Of a DNA stretch of 64,000 nt, positions 44,086 to 56,795 are shown one piece after another. Location: assembly GCA_029891345.1 (NCBI GenBank), contig CM057002.1, forward strand, positions 63,664,777 through 63,728,776, given 5' to 3'. Below the pieces are notes generated by a model. It was not told the DNA's origin, did no database searches, and saw only the letters and a list, made by a program, of their open reading frames with translations. Every line of letters starts with the position of its first letter. Position 1 is the first letter of the stretch. Both the position numbers and the translations under genes were made by a program. The stretch comes from Dryococelus australis. Taxonomy: Eukaryota; Arthropoda; Insecta; Phasmatodea; Phasmatidae.

Positions 44086-44650
44086 ATCCTCCTAGGCGCG
44101 CGGAACAAGCATCAGGCGCGCTCGGTCCGGCTCGGAGAGTTTGTGAGGGGGGCACTGACCGACCTCGACTCTCCTTTCTCTCCTGGCGGTCTGCTTCGGG
44201 CGGCCGGCAGCCGGGGAAATTATAAGCAGCTGACCTGACTGGCGCCACAGTCTCCGCTCCCCGCCCCACTCAACCCATTGTTGAAGAAGCCAACGAATTA
44301 AGAGAATGCGCAAGAATATTCTGTGCACTGAAACCCCTCGGCGCAATGCGGCATTTGGAGGAATTTCTGGGCGGTGACCGACGACCCTATAACTATCATT
44401 GCGGCCCGAGGGTCGGCAGTCTGTTGGCAGAAATCTTTTGGCGAGTGCGGTGACCGTGCGAAGTCAAGTGCCGCGAGGGACATCGGTGAAGAGGGCGGAC
44501 AACGACGGGAGATTGCGAGACGACGGCGGAAGAGGTGCTTGTGGTGTGAACGGACGAGAGGGCGTGAAACTCGTCGAGCGAATGCGCTACTGTGCATGAG
44601 GGCTCTCGGAGAACTCTAGAACAATTCGGACTGGTGGAATATGGACTAAA
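44086..44650 (+). other. GC- and CpG-rich block of unknown nature
   Basis: A markedly GC-rich stretch starts GGCGCGCGGAAC and includes GCGGCCGGCAGCCGGGG and TGGCGCCACAG. Frames of up to 99 codons on both strands are expected from such composition and have no recognised domain. It may be a promoter-type CpG island, a remnant of an LTR (the following AT-rich part ends TTGTAACA near 44992), or part of a larger repeat. I see no second copy here. Confidence 0.4.
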
Positions 44651-45083
44651 CTGTGGTGTAATTGTATGAATATGTTATACGGACTTTACTGTAAATATTG
44701 GAACAGCCAATTACGAACTTATAATTTATATATTAATTAAATATATTTTTGATTCACTGCTTACTGAGAATGATTTTGGTTATTTAATTACATTGATGGC
44801 TTTGAGGTAATTTCAAATTGTACTCATTGGATTTATTAATCGCAAACAGCAAGATATATTAATTTATTGTGAGTTGCTGAGACTAGAGAATTTTCTTTGT
44901 AATTATTTTTAATAAAATGCAATCAAGACCTCAATCATTTTACGAACCTGGCTTAGCCCGATAACTTTTGAGAAATTGTAACAAACTGTATCAAAAGTAA
45001 ATGTTAACAATGCACATTTTATATACTAAAAGTATTCATCTTTACTTAGAAGGTCCTGCGTGAATGCATGGTACAGTAGTGGG
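44651..45083. other. Anonymous AT-rich DNA, no gene seen
   Basis: Contains AATAAAA at about 44912. Nothing else was recognised. Confidence 0.45.
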
Positions 45084-45322
45084 TATAGGCCGTTCACGGT
45101 AAAGAGAGCACTTTTTTAAGATGTTTCATCAGACATAATAATCAATAAATACATTTCATTATGGCGTCAGACTTTTGGTTTTGGGTATGGTGAATGTATA
45201 CACTGTGTTTATTACTCACGTAGCCGGAGTTTACATTAACAAATAGTGGAAGGATGTAAATTGGCTGAAAGAAAAAAGTAACTAGGGTTTCAAATGTGCT
45301 CACTTATCGTGAAAGGCCTGTA
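45084..45322 (+). mobile_element. MITE-1 copy G (short form)
   Basis: The left end is TATAGGCCGTTCACGGTAAA and the right end CTCACTTATCGTGAAAGGCC followed by TGTA. It has the same size and inside as copy C (CTGTGTTTATTAC and GGCTGAAAG). Confidence 0.92.
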
Positions 45323-45372
45323 GCATTCTAGATTGAGTATGCAAGGGTTGTGAGTTCGAATCCACGTTCTTA
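45323..45372 (+). mobile_element. tRNA-like box B fragment with poly-A
   Basis: GTTGTGAGTTCGAATCCACG is a good box B context, followed by a short A run. No clear box A survives next to the MITE. It is probably a SINE scrap. Confidence 0.4.
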
Positions 45373-48300
45373 AAAAAAATTACCAATTCTGAAATTATAG
45401 AAAAGGTAATGTGTAAGAAGCCAATCAAGATAGTTAAATGATCCTACAGTGTATTGAAATATAACTTGTTTTGAGATATTTTCGCGAAATTTCACTACCC
45501 CTAACAATAGCTGGGCCAAAAGTGGCTTCTTAACAATTGGCTGACAGCAGTTAGTTAACTTATGGCAGGCTAGAAGCAGTAAACTATCAGGCCTCTGCTG
45601 CCACTTATGGCCCACTGGCGGTGCCAGCGTGCTTGAGATACAGCTGGCCACGCCAATCAGGCAGCTTATAGGTAGATTGTATTTCGCTACATGCAAGTTA
45701 TCTGAACAGAGCCCAGATGTGGCCAACAGCACACAACAGTCAAGAAGCATGATAAAGCCACCTGCGTCTGCGGGTGCAATACGAAGGCTTATTTATTACG
45801 GAAACTGTTTGCGGGCTGCTCGTGTACAAGGAAATTTGCATAAGTGGGTCAACTAAAATTTTACACTTGGATTTTTTTTTAACTGTTATTTCAGTCACAT
45901 GCACGTGGTAATTTTTACTTAAAACAGTGAAATCATTATTCTTTCTTATCAATTAAAATTTAAATTTCAAGATGACAGGGGAAAACTGCATAGTAATTTT
46001 TCATGGAATATCGTCATAATGATTGAAGAAAATTTTCTTGTAAATTCTGCTTTCAGAAGAATCCAGAATGGAAATGCGCTTAAATTTGGTTAAAAATACA
46101 GACTATTTTAATCGATTTTTTTTTTTTTACATTTAGAAGTACATTTTAGTCAAATATTTTTTTATGTTGCAAAATACATGTATTCTTCTTTCATATTCAG
46201 CATAAATCGCACTTTTCTGACAATTGTTGACTATTGTTATGAATTCCTCACGTTTTGTAGTCGGTTGCAGAGCTCTGTAGACAGTTGCTTTACTTCAACC
46301 TTAAGAGGACTTCTAGTGGCTGTGACACAGGTATCTTAAAATTGCACAACAGAGGTCGAACGAATTTGTTAAACTCAAAACCACCAAAAGTAATTTAGCG
46401 TATTTTGATAAAGTTGTTCAGTGTGTGTTATCACTTAGTACTGTTTCACTTGTATAACTCACCAAATTAAAATGGCTTAGATCATAGTTTGTTGAATAAT
46501 TCACGGAATAATTGGATTTTACAGAAGATTTTAGTATAAATTTCACAAAACACTTATTCCCATGCTATTTTCTGTATTTGGGATGGCTATATGAATTTTA
46601 TTCTTTTTAGAGAAAAATGTCTTGATGTGTGAGATTTTTTCTTCTGAATGTGTCTACAATGGCACAACCCTGGCACCCTACCAAAAGTTCAATAATTCTT
46701 CGCGTTCATCCAAATAAGATTAATGCAAGGGAGGAAAGTCTTTGTACTGTATTCTTGGCCCAGCAATGACAAATATCAGGAGCTGGCATTTTGGCAACGG
46801 CATGAGATCGTTGCACGGGAGGGCGTAATGAACTTTCAGTCTAAGATTAGACCTGTTAGTAGTAACACTGTATCAGGTTGTCTTTCCAAATTAATTTGTT
46901 TCTCTACTGCATTTGCATTTTATTTTAGAGAGGTGTTTTCGGGGCTCTTTAGAAAGGTTTTAATGAGTTGATCCATCATAGTAGCATTTTTTTTGCAAAG
47001 AATTAGGAATGGTATTACTTATGTTCTCGTAATAATTAATGATTCTGCTAATAATTGCTTATTACAACAGTACGAGCTCAGCACCTCTAACAAGCAGTGA
47101 AATTCAATAATTTCAATTCAATATTTCAATGCTTTCCATGTGACATGTAAGTTACGCGATTATGAGGATGCTTCGTTCTATTTGTAACTTTTATAAGTAT
47201 AATAATATTATTTTAATTTTTTGTCCTCCAATGCGAGTGAACAGTATTAAAACATGTTTGTTAAAAGGCAAAGGTGTTAACCTCTAACGATTGCAATAAC
47301 GTGTAAATTTACTTTAATGGGTTATGAATATTTAAGGTAAATTAATTTATTTTGCCAGAACGATTTGTAGTTTTTTCATAGATCTGCAAATTAAATTCTT
47401 AAGTTATTATATCAATTGTTTTATAGCTGGTTGCGCAATCGTTGCATTTAATGCGTGTTCCGTGATTCATTTTAAAATGAATACTTGTGCCAGCTGCAGT
47501 AATTCAAACATTTTCTTAAACTGTTATCTAGTTCATCTTACTGCACAAAACGTTTTGTAGTTTAATGCTAAAAATTTAGAAAAGTGCCATTTCGTATTAT
47601 TTCAAAATAAAGAGCACAAATTTTTTTTATCAGTTAAAGTTACAGGTTGCCGAAATAAATTTTAGTATTTTCCAATACAAATAATTTTAGTAATATTTAA
47701 CTTATATACTGAATTTGTAGTAAATTACACTGTAATATACTGTGAATGTCACAATAAACTTATTTCATCTCATATGAGTATAAATAATAAAAAGATAATA
47801 TTTAAATTAATGTTAAAAATATTTACCTATCAGAATAATTACTCTGGAAAAAATTCCTGGTAATTAAATAAGTCTGGATATTTTCCTACAAATTAATTAC
47901 AAACAAGTTAATTGACGTAAATGAAAACACAAAAAGTTTGTGCTATCAATTCGTAATGTGACTAATTGAGCGGATAATTTAACCACACATTGTATATATT
48001 TCTGTACATGACTAATGCATTTTGAAAAAAGATATAAATAAACAATGCTGATAAGTGCTCATTTTACCAGAGCGCAATTAAATCAGCTAGGAAAATGAAA
48101 AACATTTTCTATTATATCAGCCTTTAAAAAATTATATTACTTAGTTTATAAGCTGCGTGACAACTTTTTCCTTAGATTTTATAAACATCGTTTTTTTAAA
48201 TACGAAGTCCTTAAAAATGTTCCATAAAATTTATATATGGTTCCTCTGTTATTTTAGTAAAAACTATGAGCTATACAACCTGAAGCTCCCAGGCATGGCG

Positions 48301-49577
48301 ATGGGACAACCGACGTTATTTGAAAATAACCGAACATGCGAACGAGAGAGGGATGCTGCAATTTATTTGTGAGCCACTGCAAGGAAATAAATAAAACAAG
48401 GCACTCCACTCGAGGGGAAGTGGGTAATGACAAAGTTTACAAACACCGAGTGCCCGTAAACAACAAATTCACTGCCCGATCTACGCGAATCCCCTCTCTG
48501 ATATCGGGCGGAGAGGAAACTCTGGAGAAACACAACAGGCAGTGCACAAGGCAAGTTGTCAGTTTCTGCGCCGGCAGAAAGTGCCGTCACATACCGTGAA
48601 GTGTCGCTCATCAAGTCTTTCGACACAGTTAGTCTTAGTATTGGCATTTCGTATAAGTGTTTCAAACAAACGTACACCATGCTACTGTTAGCATACACAC
48701 TGTAGTATATGAAAGCGTTTCAGTGAGATAAAATGTTCTTGCTATCCACGCCCCTCTGCTCAAAATTTGTTTCCTGGTTTACACGGAGATAATCTCTATT
48801 TATATTTTCAGACCCCTCGGAAAAGAGTGTTTTTATCGTCTTTATCAGACGCGAATAACAAAGACACGTAAGAAAGTTCTTTAGAACGAACGAACTAAAT
48901 ATAACGATACGGTCATTTATTCGAAAATTGTGTAATTCGAAAAATGTGGCGATCACTGATACCTATATTTAATGTTTTTGTTTTGTATGAAGTAACACTC
49001 CTATGGAATGCACTCCGCAAAATTAAAGAACATGTAAATTGAGACATTAATTTCTGAATAAAGATAAAATCAACATTTGCTTTGCATGAAATAGTTATAT
49101 TCAGGGGGGGGGGGGCGGGGGGGGGGGGGGGGGAAGCCAGTCTGCCTTCCATACCTTTTTTTTATTTCCAACCTATCACAGCAGGGATTTGTAATGTAAT
49201 TACGAATGTAAAAGACGGAAATTTTATGAGGTTTAAGTCCCCTAAAACATACTTATGCTAAAATTAGTGTAGTGACACTGGAAAATATTTTTACAAAATA
49301 TTTTCTATTGATACGGGTATTTAAAATAAGGGTGTTTTAAGAAAATGGTTTGTGTAAGTGTACCTTTCGTATGTCGTACTGCACCTGAAGTCGACCAAAG
49401 ACTTAATTGACTACCAAAAAATATATACTTGACTGCTTTTTATGTTTGAGAACAGCTCGGGTAGTAAAAGAAAGAAATTTAAGACGAATCGTGCGGAAAG
49501 CAAACATTTTTTGACTCTAGTTTCGAAACTTGAAGTAAAAATATACCTAAATTGAATATCTTCGCCCCGAAACTGGA
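45373..49577. other. Anonymous DNA, no gene seen
   Basis: Long AT-rich stretch. Frames of 126 codons (45370-45750, minus), 82 codons (46723-46971) and 111 codons (48363-48698, minus) have no recognisable domain. A possible 20-bp scrap of a MITE-1 end (GTGCTCATTTTACC) lies near 48056. Confidence 0.45.
49104..49133. repeat. Interrupted poly-G tract
   Basis: About 30 bases, all G except one C. It could form quadruplex DNA and is also a likely sequencing trouble spot. Confidence 0.9.
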
Positions 49578-49650
49578 ATCAAGTTTGTCTTGTGGTTAAG
49601 GGTGCCGACTAGTGATACGAGGCGTGTGGGTTCTTGTCTCAGTGCTGGCA
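49578..49650 (+). mobile_element. Possible tRNA-like SINE head
   Basis: TGTGGTTAAGGGTGCCGACT resembles box A, and GTGGGTTCTTGTCTCAG a worn box B. The spacing is about right for a tRNA-derived head. The evidence is weak. Confidence 0.35.
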
Positions 49651-50929
49651 AAATTTAGACATTTTTTCCGTAAATTATATTTGGAAATATATTTTTTTAG
49701 TTATTCTCTGTTATTAATTTATCACATTTGTTTTCTAGAAGAGAAAAAAAAGTAATTTCATGTACACTTCTCAGTAATGTGAGTTGTAATACAAGGCGAT
49801 CATTTGTAGTATTACAAATAACAGCCTTGCAGAATTTACAAGGAAACTCTTTGTAAATTTACAAAGCATTTTCTTGGGGACTGGGTTTCCAAGGATTTTT
49901 CTTGCAAAAGAACAAAAAAATTGTAGAGTGCAGTTTTCCATGTGCATGTTATTTAACTTAGCTAGCCTTCATAATGTTATGAACGTAATAAACGTTTTCT
50001 TTTAACGTGTTCTGTTTTAATAAAGCTGCGTATGTTTCATACTTAGCAAACGGACAATTTAATTACAGGTGGACTGATATGTAAATGAAATGGTCATGCT
50101 GGACGGAATTTTCTGTATGTTTCACACTTCTAGGTACACAAAGAGAATTGAATATAAAACGTGGATGTTGGCTGCGTTTTTGTGCCAGGGAATAAATTTG
50201 ATTAGCTATACTCGTAATAAGACCTCATGAAAATTTAATAACGTGTGCGACTGCTTGAAAATTGGCATGGTTCTTTTAATTTTACATTCCACAGTTAATT
50301 AAATTCTTTTTTACGAGTTTTCTGCCGTCAGTGTGATGGCATATCATCTTATAGCGTGGAAGCCAAACGTATGGTTGTTCAAGTCCAAATCTATTTATGA
50401 GCATTGTGTCGGTACAAATGTGGCTTATCTCTACAACAATCAAAGTTTAACTTCGAAAGTTTTTTTTATACTTTGTGAAAAATACAAAAATTCACTCTTT
50501 AAAAATGTAAAGGTTAACCAATAAATAATAACCACAAATTATTGTTCACGATTAAGATGTCATTAAAATGATATAGCCCTGACAACACTCAGAAGGCACC
50601 GCGCTGGGCACCTGATACTCTACGAAGTATTAAAATTTTCCCTTGAAAGCGGAATACAAATCTATGTGTAAATAACGATATCCTTTTTCACCCACTTACA
50701 TTAGAGAAGCAAATCATGTAGGATATCACGAACCTGATAACCCAAGTGATAGGTTACCACCCAATACGTTGTGCGAATGTAGTGTAAACTCACTGATGTA
50801 AATACAGACTGATGTGCGTTGTATTCAGCCGTTTATTTGAACTCAACACGTGCAAAAACTTTACCCACTCGTTCTTGGAGGTCCCGTCGTATTTTACGTA
50901 TTCAAGCATAGTCTTTCGCCAATCGTAAT
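49651..50929. other. Anonymous AT-rich DNA, no gene seen
   Basis: No feature was recognised. The left limit of the following direct repeat is approximate. Confidence 0.45.
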
Positions 50930-51825
50930 TGGAGAAGAGTCAGGCGGTATCGAAAGTTTGTGTGTTCTCAAACGGGGGGGATGATTGTATGCTAACTGAA
51001 TCCAGTTAATACCATCAGCCACGTATATTTATCCAGCAGTCTCTTGCAGTTCCCTATGGATTTATAATTCCCTAGTGTGATGCTGAACGCTGTTTGACGA
51101 CACTCTCGTACAGAGGCGGTCCCGGAATGCCTCGCGTCCTCTGGGTGGCGACTGTCTGGCGGCAGGTCGGCGACAGGCCTTGTTTCGTACCTCCGCGCGT
51201 GCTATATCGTCGATGCCACGGGGTGTTGCTCAATCATGTTAGTAAAACATACTCCTCGCCTCGCGCGGGCTCGCTCTCAGTAATATTGCTAAGTGGTTTC
51301 CAACCAAGCTCAGGAAGTCACTTGGTTGCTTGCTACATCACCTCCATGCTCAACGAGAGCTGGTCGCCAGCTCTGGGGACAGGTGAGTATAGTACAGTGG
51401 TTCGGGTCCATAGTGTCCACGACGTATGCTTCACGGCAGTGGGAATACGGTTGGTTGTAAAGTCCTCGCTACGGTGGGGAGTTAGAGAAAGGAGGTTAGG
51501 GCCCAACGTGGAATTAGGTGTAAGGAGATACCTAGCCTTCGTACTTGCACTTATACTATTAACTGCTTATTAAAGTGTGAAATAAGACATATTTTGTAAA
51601 GAGATTCTGGGAAGTAATTGTGCTCTCCGTCTTTGAATTGGGTCTGTGACCTTCGCAATTCTGTTTACTGCTCTTGTGACGTCAGATTGTATGGTCATGA
51701 CTGTGACTCTCTCATGACGTAGACGTACTTCTCACGCTGACGCAAGCGAGTTGATGATCCTACACCACCTACCGTGGCTTCATATGCAAGTTTATTATCT
51801 TTAAAGTTAGTGTAATATTTGAAGT
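50930..51825 (+). repeat. Long direct repeat, copy 1 (LTR-like or duplicated segment)
   Basis: Nearly identical to 55505-56502 over about 840 bp (fewer than twenty differences counted by eye), in direct orientation, 4.6 kb apart. It is GC-richer than its flanks and contains a good splice-donor word (GACAGGTGAGTAT, about 51381) and a TATTAAA before its AT-rich end. A pair of this kind around a 3.7-kb interior could be the LTRs of a non-coding retrotransposon derivative. However, I find no clear TG/CA ends or primer-binding site, so a segmental duplication is equally possible. If it is an LTR element it is a fossil of young age by LTR similarity. A 159-codon open frame inside has no recognised domain. 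Confidence 0.8.
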
Positions 51826-54800
51826 AATTAACAATGCAATGTCATTACCAAGGTGAACTAGATTGTAATTTAAAACATTATAAGTTCCGCCCGTAACAAA
51901 ATTTCTTAGATAGAAAACATAATATAATTATTTGTGTTATATTATTGACATACATTAGATGGAGTTAATTGTCGCTGAAAAATAAGTTGGGTTGGATCCA
52001 TCATACATTCTATACATTGAAACTAAACATACTAAGTGAGACATACTAGTATTGCATTTAAATGTTGAGTTTAACTAATACATATATATGCATATATTAG
52101 AATTGTATCTTAATATATTTATAATCATATTAAAGAAGTCTAAGACTAAGCGATATCGCTAAACGAGGAAATGGCATGGTGGTTGTAATTAAACATAGAT
52201 TTATGATTGCCTATCTTTACCTGCACACAAAATATTTCAAAAATCGCGATCCCCTCTTCTGCGTTTAATTACTAAGGATAGGGTGTGAGAGGGTTGCTTT
52301 AATCTAAATTAGTTTGTATTTTACAATTTACACGTATCTCCCTGGGTGGCATCATTAATAAACTTATTGTGTTCGCTGCAAATTTGCGTCACCATTATTA
52401 CTTTTGTGTGCTAATGCCTGAAAACAAGGTTTTTGTTCAAACACTGGCATTGGTTTGATTCTAAGTATTAGTGTTTCGTCAACAAAAGGGGTCCTTACTA
52501 TATATATATATGTGTGTATCTCAGTACATTTCAGTATATTCTACCGTGTATAAAAGAGGTGTTGTTGACATAAAAGAGAATAATAATTGTTTTTATTCCA
52601 TGTGGTAATACACTTGACATATATTTGCCATGTAGCAAATAACTAGTGTGTTGCAGAACATGGTTATATTAAATGCATACTATGTGTAAAGGTTACACAT
52701 GGAGAATTGCAATGTATACCTGTTACATATCACATAGTGAAATTACATAGAATTAATAATATAATAAAACTGTGATGTTTCACCTCTTCTGCCTTTTGCG
52801 TGAGAAAATATAATGGATTTATAAAAATACATGTGCAGTATGGCTGCTAACGACATACGTCCATGGAGAAAGTAATGATATAATAAAATAGCATTTATAT
52901 AGTAATTAAGCAATAGACAATATTGAATAGATATACCAATATAGTACACTTGGCATAACATCTATAATTAAACAGTTCTGAGTGTAACATATAGACGTCA
53001 TTTTTCCGAAGCAAGAAATTACCAATAGAATTACATTTCTTAAAAATGTAAACAATCTTGGCTAGCACACTGTGTTTGTAATGTGTATCAGTGTAGTTGT
53101 TTGTGCCAGCCGGTTTTCGTATCATTGAGATGTGTATTTCAAAAGATTGTGTGGATAGTACCCGAGATTAAACGCGCGCTGATTGCGTCGCTCCTACGCG
53201 CGCGCGTGATTAATCACAGCCTCGGTGTGTCGTCAGCTCGCAGACTCCGGAGCTGATAACGTAGATGGCGTAGTTAACTGTTGACGTGCTGGGTTGAGTG
53301 TTTTGTCATCCCATGTCCTTCCACGACCTACAACACTTTCATGTGGGATGAGTCTTCTACCTTATACATTATTTAACTAATTTATATCTACTGAATGGTC
53401 ATGAAACACTTCAATTTTATATCAAACGGTTTTGAAACGAGGGAAAGTATATGACTGCAGATAACTATTCGTCAGAACAAGCAATCCGCCAATTAGCCTT
53501 AGTAAGTTATCTGACTTGTGCTATTAATGTTTGTTGAAAAGAGAATATCTTTAATCAATAATATTAAAATTTATATCACGACGTTTAAAACATTATTCTA
53601 CATGTGTTTATATACTGAAACACTCCCCTGCCTTTTATTATAGTGGATATGTATATCTAATTACCACGTATACTTATTTTATGATATAAACATAGTAAGT
53701 ACAGGTTATTTAAGTTATTTTAATCTCGAATATACGTAGGGCCGTACGAAATATTTTTAATTAACACTGCGTAGTAGTAATCGGTTTTATTAATACACAT
53801 AATAACTCTAGTGAGGTGGCCATATGTTCTGAACTTGGGATGTAGTGGCGATGTGTAACTAGGGTATGCACACGCAAGGCGCTCGTTTGTAAAACACATG
53901 CGATTGTAACACGTTGTTTACACTCCCGGCCGCCGCCGCCGCCTGGCTGGTCGTGATGGTGAGGGTAGGGGGAGTGAGGTTGGCTGATAATGTGATGCCT
54001 TTGCTCAATACCTGGGTCGCAAGTCATCCGGTCGACGATGCGCTCCTGCTGGCTGCGCCCTGCTGTGCGCTACGAAATTCACTGCGTTGACGACTTGACA
54101 GTGTCTACCCTGTAAAAAAACGTCAAGTCCTACTCTGTGCTACGAGCAATATACTTTCAATTTACTTACACCCGACCCGTCATTATTTAAGCCTGAACGT
54201 GCAAGATAACATACGTATTAACAATTTTAATTGCAGCAATTCTAACAGAGTTAAATGTTTGGTCTGTTAAGCTATAAAATTTATTCAATGTGCCACGCCT
54301 CTGTTCTCTATAGAACTATGATGATGAATTTACTCAAATGCTCACTGAAATCTCTCTATTCTGCCTTGACATTAGTAATGAAATGTCTGTAATAATGAAC
54401 TTGCTGTAAAACATTCTAAAATTCATTTAAATTATTACATTGGCTGATAATTTCTAATATAGTTAATTTAAAACTTTATGAAAAATACTGAACATTTCTC
54501 TTATATATCACTAAGCCACTGTCCCACTAAATAGCATTTCATTTAATATTCACCTAGAAATAATATTAACTTTCAACTAGCTGTGAGTCTCAATATACTA
54601 AAGTGAATACCTTCTATAATGGTAATACATGTTTGATTTACTTACATACTACGAATATATCATTACTAATAACCTTGGTCTATTTTAAAACAGAATTAAC
54701 TGCATAGGCTAACTTTGATTACTTATGACAACCTCTATATAGTTTATATAATGAATATGAGTGGCTTTACACTCGTGGGAGACCCTGCCGCGATATGATA

Positions 54801-55504
54801 ATTTTTGAGAACCTTTTCCGTGGCAATTCCCCATCGTCACGTGCCATCTCTGCACTGCTCGTGCGACATCGTGCGGTTTTCTTTTTCCCGTTTTCGCGCT
54901 TCGGTTCACCATTATTGCCTCTCGGTGACGTCCGGTGGCCATTTCCACGTGTTCCATTTTTTTGGTTCTCGTATTTGCTTGTAACTGTTCGAGAGATCTA
55001 ATGTGAATGTTTCCTCGCTCAGGCGGGAAATGAAAATAGGGGAAAATGCCCGATTAAATTTGTGAAATGATCTCTAGTTGTGACGGCTGGTAGCGGGTAG
55101 TGTGGCAGTTTACGCCCGCGCGAGCTTGTCGCACTCGCTGCTGCTGGCGTCGCTCGAAAATAGTTTCGTTCGTGCTGACGTAACCCGCTGTCACCTGCCC
55201 TCTCGTACAGTGCTTTAAGAGGATTTTAATTATGTGGTGTCTGCAATAATTTTAATTGAAACTGTATGTTATATATCCTCGCGTGGGTGGGAGGGGATAT
55301 CTAATATCAATAATGCGGGCAAGGTGGCTTGATCTTATTGTTATTAAAATTATTAAATATTCATTTTTTTTCAATACACGTAATGAAATGATTATTAAAT
55401 TACATGGGAATAGGTAGAACATTGTTACAGGGAGGTGGAAATAGAACTCTAGCCTCCACCAGTGTAGCGAATCAGGTCTTATGCCTTATGGGCTTATCCT
55501 AATC
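51826..55504. other. Interior between the long direct repeats, no gene seen
   Basis: AT-rich to 53150, then with GC-rich islands at 53160-53290, 53870-54110 and 54780-55200. No capsid, protease, polymerase or other domain is recognisable on either strand, and frames stay below 90 codons. If the flanking repeats are LTRs, this is a non-coding interior. Confidence 0.5.
53168..53217. repeat. GC-alternating dyad
   Basis: ATTAAACGCGCGC pairs with GCGCGCGCGTGATTAAT across a short loop. Alternating CG steps make it prone to left-handed DNA. Its role is unknown. Confidence 0.6.
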
Positions 55505-56502
55505 ATATTTGGGAATGAGTCAGACGGTATCAAAAGCTTATAACAAAGGCGAGGTGTAGCTAAATGGATCACAGGGGTAATGTCTCACTTCTTTATACAT
55601 TATAAATGCTCAAAAAACACAAGTCTACAACTTAGTACACAAGCTTGTTCTGAAACGGGGGAATGATTATATGCTAATTGGCTCCAGTTAATACCATCAG
55701 CCACGTATATTTATCCAGCAGTCTCTTGCAGTTCCCTATGGATTTATAATTCCCTAGTGTGATGCTGAACGCTGTTTGACGACACACTCGTACAGAGGCG
55801 GTCCCGGAATGCCTCGCGTCCTCTGGGTGGCGACTGTCTGGCGACAGGCCTTGTTTCGTACCTCCGCGCGTGCTATATCGTCGATGCCACGGGGTGTTGC
55901 TCAATCATGTTAGTAAAACATACTCCTCGCCTCGCGCGGGCTCGCTCTCAGTAATATTGCTAAGTGGTTTCCAACCAAGCTCAGACAGTCACTTGGTTGC
56001 TTGCTACATCACCTCCATGCTCAACGAGAGCTGGTCGCCAGCTCTGGGGACAGGTGAGTATAGTACAGTGATTCGGGTCCATAGTGTCCACGACGTATGC
56101 TTCACGGCAGCGGAAATACGGTTGGTTGTAAAGTCCTCGCTACGGTGGGGAGTTAGAGAAAGGAGGTTAGGGCCCAACGTGTAATTAGGTGTAAGGAGAT
56201 ACCTAGCCTTCGTACTTGCAATTATACTATTATCTGCTTATTAAAGTGTGAAATAAGACATATTTTGTAAAGAGATTCTGGGAAGTAATTGTGCTCTCCG
56301 TCTTTGAATTGGGTCTGTGACCTTCGCAATTCTGTTTACTGCTCTTGTGACGTCAGATTGTATGGTCATGACTGTGACTCTCTCATTACGTAGACGTACT
56401 TCTCACGCTGACGCAAGCGAGTTGATGATCCTACACCACCTACCGTGGCTTCATATGCAAGTTTATTATCTTTAAAGATAGTGTAATATTTGAAATATTG
56501 AA
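55505..56502 (+). repeat. Long direct repeat, copy 2 (LTR-like or duplicated segment)
   Basis: Partner of 50930-51825. The near-identical part starts at about 55667 and ends in TAGTGTAATATTTGAA. Upstream, weaker similarity (AGTCAGACGGTATC, 55518) extends to both copies, with about 110 bp more in this one, bounded by AAGCTT words. The same splice-donor word lies at about 56053. Fossil status and family remain open as for copy 1. Confidence 0.8.
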
Positions 56503-56795
56503 ATGGATAATTTTGGTAAATTAATTATCATTAAAATTTTCTTTTGTTGTGAGGTTGACATTTTTTGCACCACTATTTATCAGCGAAGCCTTTAGGGGCC
56601 ACAAGAGAGCTCTGAAATATCTTCACAATGTAAGGCTCTTGACGTTGGCTTCCTTCTCACTACCATAGTCTGAATTACTTACCCACGCCCGGGAATGAAG
56701 GTGAGAGTACACGACGCTACTTTATTTCCTTCGGTTTTATTTGTGACATATAATAACGTCACCTGCTATCAGAGACTGGTGTCGGTTTAAATGTC
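56503..56795. other. Short anonymous interval
   Basis: No feature was recognised. Confidence 0.4.

Larger units (their letters stand above)
40560..44090. mobile_element. PIF/Harbinger DNA transposon, degenerate
   Basis: A transposase gene on the minus strand and a MADF/Myb-like partner gene on the plus strand lie together, as in animal Harbinger elements. Subterminal regions rich in TGACGTG and its complement (40565-40670 on the left, 43894-44085 on the right) are candidate transposase-binding repeats. I could not settle the exact ends or the 3-bp target duplication. Both genes are frameshifted, so the copy is dead or nearly so. A hAT-type MITE lies in the transposase intron. Confidence 0.85.

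Noticed and set aside
48050-48070. Possible MITE-1 end
   Set aside because: Only about 14 bases match and no partner end is within reach.
53761-54027. 88-codon minus-strand frame rich in Pro, His and Gly
   Set aside because: It lies in GC-rich low-complexity sequence (GCC triplets), with no domain and no second line of evidence.
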